DNA of 11,013 bases, taken from the NCBI GenBank assembly GCA_022705125.1, contig JAKJFB010000064.1:1-11013 (forward strand), written 5' to 3'. Each line of letters opens with the position of its first letter. Position 1 is the stretch's first letter. A program made the translations under genes and the position numbers. Of this stretch, positions 1 through 6,286 are shown piece by piece. Under the pieces are notes generated by a model. That model worked only from the letters and a program-made list of their open reading frames with translations, was not told the origin of the DNA and searched no databases. This DNA is from Pseudomonadota bacterium (GTDB lineage: Bacteria > Pseudomonadota > Gammaproteobacteria > Pseudomonadales > UBA5518).

Positions 1-565
1 GGTAGGGCGCCTTCGGCACCGTCATCACGAAGGTGTCATAGCTGCGCATCGCCGCCAGCTGGTTCTTGAGCAGCGTCGTCTGCGCGCCGGCCTGCCACGC
101 GTGCGGCGTGCGCAGGGGGTCCCATATGCCCTGCGTGGGCGCGAAATCGATTCCCGGCGACAGCACCAGGTGGTCGTAGGGCAGCACCTTGCGCCCGCTC
201 GCAGTGCTCACCGTCAGCGTATTGCCCGGCGGGTCGATGGCTTCCGCGCGTCCCTGCAGCAGCGTGACGCCATGATTGGCCGCGAGCTTGTCGAAGCCGA
301 GCGTGATGCTGCTCAGCGGCAGGGCGCCGGTGACCACCAGGTTGGACAGGATGCAGGCGGCGTGGGTCGCGTTGGCGTCGACCAGCGTGACGTCGATGTT
401 CCCGCCCCACAGGCGCAGGTACTTGGCCACGGTGGCCCCGCCGAAGCCGGCGCCGACCACGACCACCCGTGGTGCGACGGCGGCGTTCAGTACCCGGGGG
501 ACGGCGGCGAGCGCGGCGGCGGCGCCGGCCAGCTTGAGAAGATGTCTTCGATTCAGCGTGCTCAT
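1..565 (-). CDS. fccB: Flavocytochrome c sulfide dehydrogenase, FAD subunit (partial, C-terminus off window)
   Basis: Periplasmic FAD subunit of flavocytochrome c, which oxidises sulfide to sulfur/polysulfide and passes electrons to the cytochrome subunit encoded just upstream. Only the first 188 codons are present. The ATG at 565-563 is preceded by a GGAG Shine-Dalgarno. The protein opens with a Tat-type leader (N5-R6-R7-H-L-L-K, then an Ala-rich stretch), followed by beta-strand VVVVGAGFGG (residues 34-43, GxGxxG FAD motif) and an acidic residue, D63, ending the second strand. C71 in the ACILSN segment aligns with the cysteine that binds FAD covalently in Allochromatium FccB (Cys42 of the mature protein); removing a leader of about 29 residues puts C71 at that same mature position. 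The later PYDHLVLSPGI segment (about 133-143) also fits the family. The gene follows the cytochrome gene by 17 bp, so the two are co-transcribed. SoxF is a close alternative name; the family call is firm, the exact physiological substrate is inferred. Confidence 0.88.
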   Translation of the reverse strand, partial: MSTLNRRHLLKLAGAAAALAAVPRVLNAAVAPRVVVVGAGFGGATVAKYLRLWGGNIDVTLVDANATHAACILSNLVVTGALPLSSITLGFDKLAANHGVTLLQGRAEAIDPPGNTLTVSTASGRKVLPYDHLVLSPGIDFAPTQGIWDPLRTPHAWQAGAQTTLLKNQLAAMRSYDTFVMTVPKAPY

Positions 566-582
566 GGTGTGTTCTCCGGGTT

Positions 583-894
583 TCAGTCGTCGCCGTTGCC
601 GGGCTGGGCGGACAGGTAATCGGCAATGCTGCGCAGTTGCGCGTCGGTGTAGCCGCGCGCCTGGCGGTCCATGATTCCTTCCACCCGGCGGCCCTTCATC
701 TCGACCAGTTCGTGATAGAGCTCCTCGGCATCCTTACCGGCGATCGAGTCGAAGCCGGGGCCGGCGCCGTTGGTCCCATGGCACTGCGCGCACTGGGCGG
801 CGAGCAGGCGACCGGGTTCGGCGGTTGCCGGGATGGCGGCGACGAGCAGCGTGGCGCCGGCAAGCACGGCGTGCGAAAACCTCGGTATGCGCAT
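583..894 (-). CDS. fccA: Monoheme cytochrome c subunit of sulfide dehydrogenase
   Basis: Small periplasmic c-type cytochrome that accepts electrons from the adjacent flavoprotein. The 103-residue product has a Sec signal peptide (hydrophobic residues about 9-22, cleavage probably after A23-T24-A25), one haem-attachment motif C35-A-Q-C38-H39, and a predicted axial methionine M75 in the segment GIMDRQARGYTD. That segment matches the FccA-type pattern around the sixth haem ligand. The mature protein of about 78 residues is the size of a single-haem FccA, not the dihaem form of Allochromatium. The start at 894 is supported by a GGAGG ribosome binding site 8 nt upstream. It is the promoter-proximal gene of the pair; its order (cytochrome then flavoprotein) and 17-bp spacing are typical of fccAB. 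A generic class I cytochrome c is possible if considered alone, but the neighbour makes fccA the best call. Confidence 0.85.
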   Translation of the reverse strand: MRIPRFSHAVLAGATLLVAAIPATAEPGRLLAAQCAQCHGTNGAGPGFDSIAGKDAEELYHELVEMKGRRVEGIMDRQARGYTDAQLRSIADYLSAQPGNGDD

Positions 895-969
895 GTATCA
901 GTCCTCCGTAGCAGTCGGGTCGAGCGCAGGATGGCAGGAGCGTTGGCCCCGTGCCGTGATCGGTTTCAT

Positions 970-994
970 ATTCCCTGATTTAAAGTGCGGGAAT
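970..994. repeat. Inverted repeat ATTCCC-N13-GGGAAT, possible operator
   Basis: Two exact 6-bp arms flank an AT-richer 13-bp centre containing TTTAAA. It lies 76-100 bp upstream of the fccA start codon, where a regulator or the promoter itself would be expected. The arms are short, so a chance occurrence is possible. Confidence 0.3.
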
Positions 995-1020
995 TTGCGT
1001 CGACCCGTTCGGGCCTGCGC

Positions 1021-1037
1021 ACCGGCCATTTGCCGGT
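1021..1037. repeat. Short hairpin ACCGGC-CATTT-GCCGGT
   Basis: A 6-bp perfect stem with a 5-nt loop, about midway between the divergent fccA and LLM genes. There is no T-tract on either side, so it is not a standard terminator. It may be an operator or fortuitous in GC-rich DNA. Confidence 0.25.
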
Positions 1038-1109
1038 CACCTGGCAAGTAAACGGCCCGGCTCGGCGCTTTATTCCATGGTGCTGATATTTTCGTGCCGG
1101 GCAGCCGCA

Positions 1110-1139
1110 TTGACCCGCTCCGCGGCGGGCCTCTACCAT
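1110..1139 (+). promoter_or_regulatory. Candidate sigma70 promoter for the LLM-led operon
   Basis: TTGACC at 1110-1115 (five of six matches to the -35 consensus) and TACCAT at 1134-1139 (four of six to the -10) are separated by 18 bp. Transcription would begin near 1146, giving a leader of about 23 nt before the ATG at 1169. Predicted by eye only. Confidence 0.4.
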
Positions 1140-1168
1140 CGGCCGCGCCACAATAACGAGACCGTTCC

Positions 1169-2038
1169 ATGCGCTTCACCTTTCTCGAGAGCCTGTGCGA
1201 CATCACGCACCTGAAGCCGCTGGCGATCGCGGCCGAGGCCTGCGGCTTCGACAGCTTCGCGGTGCCCGAGAGCATCATGTATCCGCGCGAGACCGACTCG
1301 CGCTACCCGTACCAGAGCGGCAGCCGGGAGTTCATCGCGCAGCCGATGCTCGATCCCTTCGTCTCGGCCACGCACATGGCCGCCGTCACCGAGAGGCTGG
1401 TGCTCACGACCTTCGTGGCCAAGCTCGCGGTGCGCAATCCCGTGCTCGCGGCCAAGTCCGCCTGCTCGGTTGCGGCGATCTCCGGCGACCGCTTCAAGTT
1501 CGGCGTGGGCCTCAGTCCGTGGCCGGAGGATTTCGCGGTCTGCGGCCAGCCCTGGGAGAACCGCGGCAAGCGCTTCGATGAGATGCTCGACATCGTGCGC
1601 GGCCTCGCTACGGGCGAATTCTTCGAATACCACGGCGATTTCTTCGACATCCCCGCGATCCGGCTGAACCCGGTGCCGAGCCGGCCGCTGCCGATACTGC
1701 TTGGCGGCCACGTCGACGCGGCGATGCGCCGCGCGGCGTTGAAGGGCGACGGCTGGATGCACGCCGGAGGCGACCAGGACGAGCTGGCGCCGCTGCTCGC
1801 GCGGCTGCAGGAGATCCGCCGTGCCGAGGGCGTGGCCGACAAGCCCTTCGAGATCCACGTGATCTCGATGGACGCCTACCAGCCCGATGGCATCCGCCGG
1901 CTCGAGGAGCAGGGCGTCACCGATGTGATCGTGGGTTTTCGCAACGTCTACGATCCCGCCACGGTGAGCCAGCCGGTGCAGGAGAAGATCGACGCGATGC
2001 GCCACTACGCCGACACCGTGATTGCGCGCTGTCGCTAG
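1169..2038 (+). CDS. LLM-class (luciferase-like) flavin-dependent oxidoreductase
   Basis: A 289-residue single-domain TIM-barrel flavoprotein of the bacterial luciferase-like family, which uses FMN or F420 to oxidise or mono-oxygenate organic substrates in the cytoplasm. Family hallmarks are visible: an N-terminal strand followed by AAEACGFDSFAVPES (21-35); FKFGVGLSPWPEDF (109-122), the usual glycine-rich turn; a conserved G/R-rich helix GQPWENRGKRFDEML (126-140); and PLPILLGGHVDAAMRRAALKGDGW (173-196), the typical PILxGG and GDGW pair. Length is normal for the short TIGR03619-like members. The ATG at 1169 has only a weak upstream GAG. It leads a run of four plus-strand genes with short gaps, next to a steroid-type acyl-CoA synthetase, which suggests a catabolic rather than biosynthetic role. 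Whether it uses FMNH2 with oxygen or F420 cannot be told from the sequence. Confidence 0.82.
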   Translation: MRFTFLESLCDITHLKPLAIAAEACGFDSFAVPESIMYPRETDSRYPYQSGSREFIAQPMLDPFVSATHMAAVTERLVLTTFVAKLAVRNPVLAAKSACSVAAISGDRFKFGVGLSPWPEDFAVCGQPWENRGKRFDEMLDIVRGLATGEFFEYHGDFFDIPAIRLNPVPSRPLPILLGGHVDAAMRRAALKGDGWMHAGGDQDELAPLLARLQEIRRAEGVADKPFEIHVISMDAYQPDGIRRLEEQGVTDVIVGFRNVYDPATVSQPVQEKIDAMRHYADTVIARCR

Positions 2039-2055
2039 CAGGGAGGGAGATCCCG

Positions 2056-2427
2056 ATGGAAACCAGGCCCTATTTCGTGCTCGGCGACTGTTTCAGCAAT
2101 GCGCTGGTCGGCGCCTTTTCCGGCTGGGCCGGCATCGTGTGGATGCCGCACGCACTCGGCTTCTGGCTCGGCATGCTGGTCTCGATGGCCGGCGCCATGG
2201 CGGTCACGATGCTGCTGGCGCTCACGCTGCTGCTGCGCTGGTTCGGCGCCCATGAGGTGATGGTGCCGACCATGATCGGCGGCATGACCGCGAACATGAC
2301 GGTGTGCGCCATCGCGCACCACCACGCGATGTCGCCGCTGGACGGCGCGTGGATGGGCGCGTTGATCGGCCTGGGCGTGCTGTTCATCACCTACATCGCC
2401 AATGCGCGACTGACGCGGGAGGCCTGA
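2056..2427 (+). CDS. Small Met-rich four-helix membrane protein, unknown function
   Basis: I do not recognise this 123-residue protein. It appears to be integral to the inner membrane with about four hydrophobic segments (roughly residues 8-30, 34-60, 68-87 and 97-115) and a short positively charged tail. Twelve residues are methionine. Eight of them form two exact series spaced by four, M40/M44/M48/M52 and M69/M73/M77/M81, which would line up along one face of two helices. C12, H32, H66, C84 and a triple histidine H88-H90 lie near these stripes, raising the possibility of soft-metal binding; this is inference only. A strong GGGAGGGAG ribosome binding site at 2041-2049 fixes the start. It lies 17 bp after the LLM gene, and its stop is 2 bp before the methyltransferase ATG, so it and the methyltransferase are almost certainly translated together and may work together. 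Confidence 0.7.
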   Translation: METRPYFVLGDCFSNALVGAFSGWAGIVWMPHALGFWLGMLVSMAGAMAVTMLLALTLLLRWFGAHEVMVPTMIGGMTANMTVCAIAHHHAMSPLDGAWMGALIGLGVLFITYIANARLTREA

Positions 2428-2429
2428 GC

Positions 2430-3038
2430 ATGGACGAGGCAACCGCACGCAAGTGGGACCGCGCCGCCGCCAGCTTCGACATGATGAACGGCGTCGGTCC
2501 GGAGAAGCGCTGGGGCCCGGTGAAGCGCGAGTTCTTCGCCCGCATGCGCGGCGAGATCCTGTTTCTCGCGGTCGGCACCGGGCTCGACATCGCGTTTTTC
2601 CCGCCGGGGCAGCGCATCACCGGCATCGACATTTCCTCGGAGATGCTCAAGCGCGCGGCGCCGCGCGCCGCCGGCTACCCGGGCGCGATGACCCTGCAGC
2701 GCCAGGACGTGCTGGCGCTCGATTTCCCCGACGCGCACTTCGACCAGGTGTTCACCTCCTGCACCTTCTGCTCGGTGCCGCGCCCCGTGTACGGCCTGGG
2801 GCAGCTGCTGCGCGTGCTCAAGCCGGGCGGCGAGCTGCACATGTTCGAGCACACCGGCAGCAAGGTGCCGGTGTTCAAGCAGGTCATGGACTGGATGACG
2901 CCGCTGAGCCGCAATTTCGGTCCCGAGATGAACCGCGACACGGTCGCGAACGTGCGGGCGGCGGGTTTCGCCGTCGACAAGGTGCGCAACGTCTACCTGG
3001 ACGTCGTGAAGATCATCCACGCCCACAGGCCGCGCTGA
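2430..3038 (+). CDS. Class I SAM-dependent methyltransferase (UbiE/PmtA/METTL7-like)
   Basis: A 202-residue soluble Rossmann-fold methyltransferase. SAM-binding motifs run in order: FLAVGTGLD (45-53, motif I), TGIDISSEML (64-73, acidic D67 for the ribose), QRQDVLALDFPDAHFDQVFTSCTFCSV (90-116), LLRVLKPGGELHMFEH (126-141), and a C-terminal AGFAVDKVRNVYLD (178-191). The overall pattern, including FCSVPRPV followed by RVLKPGG and FEH, resembles small phospholipid N-methyltransferases and the METTL7 thiol methyltransferases. Motif I carries Ala where most members have Glu/Asp before VGTG. The start at 2430 is chosen because it follows a GGGAGG at 2417-2422 and lies 2 bp after the preceding stop; an upstream in-frame Met at 2304 would overlap the membrane-protein gene. 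The substrate (lipid, quinone, thiol or carboxylate) cannot be assigned. Confidence 0.82.
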   Translation: MDEATARKWDRAAASFDMMNGVGPEKRWGPVKREFFARMRGEILFLAVGTGLDIAFFPPGQRITGIDISSEMLKRAAPRAAGYPGAMTLQRQDVLALDFPDAHFDQVFTSCTFCSVPRPVYGLGQLLRVLKPGGELHMFEHTGSKVPVFKQVMDWMTPLSRNFGPEMNRDTVANVRAAGFAVDKVRNVYLDVVKIIHAHRPR

Positions 3039-3077
3039 GGCACGACGCGGGCAGGCGAACAGCGGAGTTCCCATCGC

Positions 3078-4691
3078 ATGGCGACATTCAACCTCGCCGA
3101 CCTGTTCGAGCTCGTCGCGGCCGCGGTGCCGGAGCGCGAGGCGCTGGTGGCCGGCTCGCGGCGCCTCACGTACGCCGAGCTCGACCGGCGCAGCAACCGC
3201 CTCGCGCGGCACTGGCAGTCGTGCGGCGTGGGGGCCGGCCAGCACGTCGCGATCCTCGCCTGCAACCGCGCGGAATGGATCGAGGCGATGCTCGCCGCCT
3301 TCAAGCTGCGCGCGGTACCGATCAACATCAACTTCCGCTACGTCGAGGACGAGCTGCGCTACATGTTCGACAACGCGGACGTGGTCGCGCTGCTCTACGA
3401 GCGGGAGTTCACGCCGCGCCTCGTCGCGATTCGCGACAGCCTGCCGCAACTGCGGTATTACCTCGCGCTGGATGACGGCCACGCCGCGGACGATGCCGCG
3501 CTCGGTGCGGCGGACTACGAGCGCGCGCTGGCGGCGCAGGACGACGCGCCGCTCGGCATCGAGCGCTCGGGCGACGATCTCTACGTGCTCTACACCGGCG
3601 GCACCACCGGGATGCCCAAGGGCACGATGTGGCGCCACGAGGACATCTTCTTCGGCGCGCTGCAGGGTGGGGCGGCCACGGGCGGTGCCCACATCCGCAC
3701 GCCGGAGGAGATCGTGGAGCGCGTCAGGACCGGCTTCGCGCTGAGCACCGTCTGCCCGCCGCCGATGATGCACGGCGGCGGCATGTGGAACGCGCTGATC
3801 ACGATGTACAGCGGCGGCAAGTTCGTGCTGTATTGCGAGCCGCACTTCGATGCCGATCGCGTGCTGCGGCTGGTGCAGGACGAGAAGACGGTCGGGCTGA
3901 TGATGGTCGGCGACGCGATGGCGCGCCCGCTCGCGGAAGCCCAGCAGCGCAACCGCTACGACTGCTCCGGGCTCTTCGTGCTGAGCTCGGGTGGCGCGAT
4001 CCTCTCCAAGCCGGTGAAGAACCGGCTGAAGGAGCTGTTCCCGCACGCGCGGGTGATCGACGGCTTCGGGGCCTCGGAGACCGGGCACAACGGCACGGTG
4101 GTGGATTTCGACGGCGAGGCGGCCGGGCCGCGCTTCACGATGGACGCGCACACGCGCATCCTCGACGACGATCTCGAACCGGTGGCGCCGGGCAGCAGCA
4201 CGGTAGGGCGGCTCGCGCGCTGCGGCCACATCCCGCTCGGCTACTACAAGGACGACAAGAAGACCGCCGAGACCTTTCGCACCGACCGCCACGGCGTGCG
4301 CTGGGTCATTCCGGGCGACTACGGCCGCGTGCTCGCCGACGGCACCGTGGAGCTGCTGGGGCGCGGCAGCCAGTGCATCAACTCCGGCGGCGAGAAGATC
4401 TTCCCCGAGGAGGTCGAGGCGGTGCTAAAGGGGCATCCGGCGATCTTCGACGCGGTGGTGGTCGGCGTGCCGCACGAGCGTTTCACCAACGCAGTCTGCG
4501 CCGTGGTGCAGCCGCGCGAGGGCGCGACGCCGGACCTGGAAGACATCGCGGCCTACTGCGAGGGCAGGCTCGCGCGCTACAAGCTGCCGCGCCACCTGGT
4601 GACGGTCGAGCGCATTGCGCGCACGCCGCCCGGCAAGCCCGATTACCGCGCCAACCGCGCAGTGGCGCTGGAGCGCCTCGGCCTGGCCTGA
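3078..4691 (+). CDS. AMP-forming acyl-CoA synthetase, FadD19/FadD3-like
   Basis: A 537-residue ANL-superfamily ligase that activates a carboxylic acid with ATP and joins it to CoA. All core motifs are intact: P-loop YTGGTTGMPKGTMW (172-185), the GFGASETGH motif (329-337), GDYGRV with ribose-binding D414, the hinge motif GRGSQCINSGGEKIFPEEVE (428-447), and the C-terminal catalytic lysine K520 in RTPPGKPDYR. The MWRHEDIF stretch after the P-loop and the GRGSxCINxGGEK hinge are characteristic of the FadD19/FadD17-like group acting on steroid side chains and similar bulky acids. That assignment is a family-level judgement and not a substrate determination. The ATG at 3078 has a GGAG about 10 nt upstream and lies 39 bp after the methyltransferase. 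It is the last gene of the four-gene run; the next gene has its own promoter. Confidence 0.87.
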   Translation: MATFNLADLFELVAAAVPEREALVAGSRRLTYAELDRRSNRLARHWQSCGVGAGQHVAILACNRAEWIEAMLAAFKLRAVPININFRYVEDELRYMFDNADVVALLYEREFTPRLVAIRDSLPQLRYYLALDDGHAADDAALGAADYERALAAQDDAPLGIERSGDDLYVLYTGGTTGMPKGTMWRHEDIFFGALQGGAATGGAHIRTPEEIVERVRTGFALSTVCPPPMMHGGGMWNALITMYSGGKFVLYCEPHFDADRVLRLVQDEKTVGLMMVGDAMARPLAEAQQRNRYDCSGLFVLSSGGAILSKPVKNRLKELFPHARVIDGFGASETGHNGTVVDFDGEAAGPRFTMDAHTRILDDDLEPVAPGSSTVGRLARCGHIPLGYYKDDKKTAETFRTDRHGVRWVIPGDYGRVLADGTVELLGRGSQCINSGGEKIFPEEVEAVLKGHPAIFDAVVVGVPHERFTNAVCAVVQPREGATPDLEDIAAYCEGRLARYKLPRHLVTVERIARTPPGKPDYRANRAVALERLGLA

Positions 4692-4700
4692 TTAAAACAA

Positions 4701-4729
4701 TTGCGCTGAATTTTTTCAGCCTCTATAAA
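4701..4729 (+). promoter_or_regulatory. Strong candidate sigma70 promoter for the FAD oxidoreductase gene
   Basis: TTGCGC (4701-4706) and TATAAA (4724-4729, five of six matches) are separated by exactly 17 bp in an AT-rich island of the 64-bp gap between the ligase and flavoprotein genes. The predicted transcript would start near 4736, leaving a leader of about 20 nt containing the GAGGGAG ribosome binding site. The spacer is almost filled by a perfect palindrome (see 4705-4720), so repressor control is plausible. Confidence 0.5.
4705..4720. repeat. Palindrome GCTGAA-TTTT-TTCAGC in promoter spacer
   Basis: Perfect 6-bp arms around four T, lying just 13 bp after the ligase stop codon. As RNA it could form a weak hairpin, but no U-run follows, which argues against a simple terminator. 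Its position between the -35 and -10 elements fits a repressor operator. Both roles remain possible. Confidence 0.4.
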
Positions 4730-4755
4730 GGCACGCTCAGCCATCGAGGGAGAGC

Positions 4756-6216
4756 GTGCCCGTGCAGCGCGTCGTGGAATTCGAGAGCATCGAGCGTTTC
4801 GATCACCGGACCGGGGTGCTGGTCTGCGGTTTCGGCGGGGCCGGCGCCTCGGCGGCGCTGGAGGCGCGCCGCGCGGGCGCCGAGGTCATGGTGCTGGAGC
4901 GCTTCAGCGGCGGTGGCGGCTCCACGATGCTCTCGGCCTGCGAGATGTACCTGGGCGGCAACGGCGGCACGCGCCTGCAGCGCGAGCTCGGCATCGAGGA
5001 CAGCAGCGAGAACTTCTTCAACTACCTGATGGCCTGCTTCGGCGCGTACGCCGACGAGGCGCGCGTGCGCGCCTACGTCGATGGCGCGGCCGAACACTTC
5101 GACTGGGTCGAGGGGCTCGGCGTGCCCTACAAGCGCGGCTTCTTCGCGGGGCGCGACGTGGTGGCGCTCACCGGCGACTCGCTGCAGTACACCGGCAACG
5201 AGCGCTCGTATCCATTCAGGGAAATCGCCACACCGGTGCCGCGCGGGCACCTGCCCGCCGACTCCGGCCACGACGGCGGCAAGACCCTGATGAGCGTGCT
5301 GCTCAGGCGCGTCGAGGAATCCGGCGCCGACATCCGCCACGACGCGCGCGTCACCGCGCTGGTGCGCGACCGCGGCGGGCGCATCCGGGGCGTGGTGGCG
5401 CGCATCGACAACCGCAACGTGCACATCCTGGCCACGCAGGGCGTGATCCTCGCCACCGGCGGCTTCATCATGAACGAGGAGATGACGCGCCGGCACATCC
5501 CGGAGTACGCGAGCTACTGCACGCGTCACGGCAATCCGGGCGACACCGGCGACGGCATCCAGCTCGGCATCGCCGCTGGCGCCCACGCGATCAACATGGG
5601 CCAGGCCTTCGTGGGCGTGGCGCACTACCCCCCGGCGCAGCTCACCTGCGGCATCTTCGTCAACGAGCAGGGCCAGCGCTTCATCAACGAGGACGTCTAC
5701 CTCTCGCGGCTCGGCCATTTCGCCTCGGTCCAGACCAACCACCGCATCTTCCTGTTCATCGACAACGAGCACTTCAGCCGTCCCGACTACCACGAGACCA
5801 CGCGCATCGTCGCGGTCGGCGAGACGGTGGCCGAGGTCGAACAGGAGGCGGGCCTGCCGCCGGGCTCGCTCGCGCAGACCGTGGACTACTACAACCGTCA
5901 CGCCGCCAACGGCGAGGATCCGCTGTTCCACAAGGCGCGGGAATGGCTGAAGCCGATCACGACCGCGCCTTTCGCGCTGGTGGACTGGAGCCTGGATACG
6001 CTGAAGCCCACCTGCTTCACGCTCGGCGGCCTCGACACGCTACCCACCGGCGAAGTGCTGACGGCCGATCGCGACGTGATACCGGGGCTTTACGCCGCCG
6101 GCCGCACGGCGGCCGGCATCCCGCGCACCGCGGCGGGCTACGCCAGCGGCATGTCGGTGGGCGACGCAACCTTCTTCGGCCGCATGGCCGGCCGCCAGGC
6201 CGCCGCCCACCCGTAG
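4756..6216 (+). CDS. FAD-dependent oxidoreductase, 3-ketosteroid dehydrogenase/fumarate reductase fold
   Basis: A cytoplasmic flavoprotein of up to 486 residues with the FAD_binding_2 architecture of 3-ketosteroid dehydrogenases and fumarate reductases; it would introduce or reduce a C=C bond next to a carbonyl. Visible features are the dinucleotide motif GFGGAG (25-30) with E48 ending the second strand; the flavin-contact GGGGSTMLSACEMYLGG (51-67); VILATGGFIMNEE near residue 233; and the C-terminal FAD-contact stretch IPGLYAAGRTAAGIPRTAAGYASGMSVGDATFFGRMAG. Y462 in AGYASG sits where KstD enzymes carry the catalytic Tyr of their YPGxG motif. It is shorter than typical KstD (about 510-570), so substrate is uncertain. 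The start is GTG, at 4756 or, with better spacing from GAGGGAG (4746-4752), at 4762. Neighbouring FadD19-like and LLM genes support a role in steroid or polycyclic catabolism. Confidence 0.82.
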   Translation: MPVQRVVEFESIERFDHRTGVLVCGFGGAGASAALEARRAGAEVMVLERFSGGGGSTMLSACEMYLGGNGGTRLQRELGIEDSSENFFNYLMACFGAYADEARVRAYVDGAAEHFDWVEGLGVPYKRGFFAGRDVVALTGDSLQYTGNERSYPFREIATPVPRGHLPADSGHDGGKTLMSVLLRRVEESGADIRHDARVTALVRDRGGRIRGVVARIDNRNVHILATQGVILATGGFIMNEEMTRRHIPEYASYCTRHGNPGDTGDGIQLGIAAGAHAINMGQAFVGVAHYPPAQLTCGIFVNEQGQRFINEDVYLSRLGHFASVQTNHRIFLFIDNEHFSRPDYHETTRIVAVGETVAEVEQEAGLPPGSLAQTVDYYNRHAANGEDPLFHKAREWLKPITTAPFALVDWSLDTLKPTCFTLGGLDTLPTGEVLTADRDVIPGLYAAGRTAAGIPRTAAGYASGMSVGDATFFGRMAGRQAAAHP

Positions 6217-6234
6217 GTCCGGATTCATCCGGAC
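6213..6234. repeat. REP-like GTAG-headed palindrome overlapping the flavoprotein stop codon
   Basis: GTAG (6213-6216) is followed directly by GTCCGGAT-TC-ATCCGGAC, a perfect 8-bp inverted repeat at 6217-6234. REP elements mobilised by RAYT (TnpA-REP) transposases typically have a GTAG or GGAG head in front of a short stem. Here the TAG of the head is the stop codon of the upstream gene. The hairpin could equally act as a 3' transcript stabiliser or weak terminator; no T-run follows. Only one copy is present in the window. Confidence 0.45.
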
Positions 6235-6286
6235 GAATGCTCCCGGGAACCGCCTGCCGCCATGAACGCCGACCCACATCGCAGTT

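Larger units (their letters stand above)
895..1168. other. Divergent intergenic region between fccA and the LLM oxidoreductase gene
   Basis: These 274 bp separate two divergently transcribed units and hold no convincing gene. They are less GC-rich than the coding regions in the segment about 965-1000. Three structures are visible: a dyad ATTCCC-N13-GGGAAT at 970-994 in front of fccA, a hairpin ACCGGC-CATTT-GCCGGT at 1021-1037, and a sigma70-like promoter at 1110-1139 pointing at the LLM gene. No clear -35/-10 pair was found for the minus-strand fccA transcript. Confidence 0.6.

Noticed and set aside
1133..2005. 290-codon minus-strand frame opposite the LLM gene
   Set aside because: His/Arg/Ala/Glu composition typical of antisense shadows; the plus strand encodes a clear luciferase-like barrel.
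2391..4292. 633-codon open frame on the minus strand opposite the methyltransferase and ligase genes
   Set aside because: Composition is Arg/His/Ala/Glu-rich without any domain, and it is fully antisense to genes with clear motifs; typical shadow frame in GC-rich DNA.
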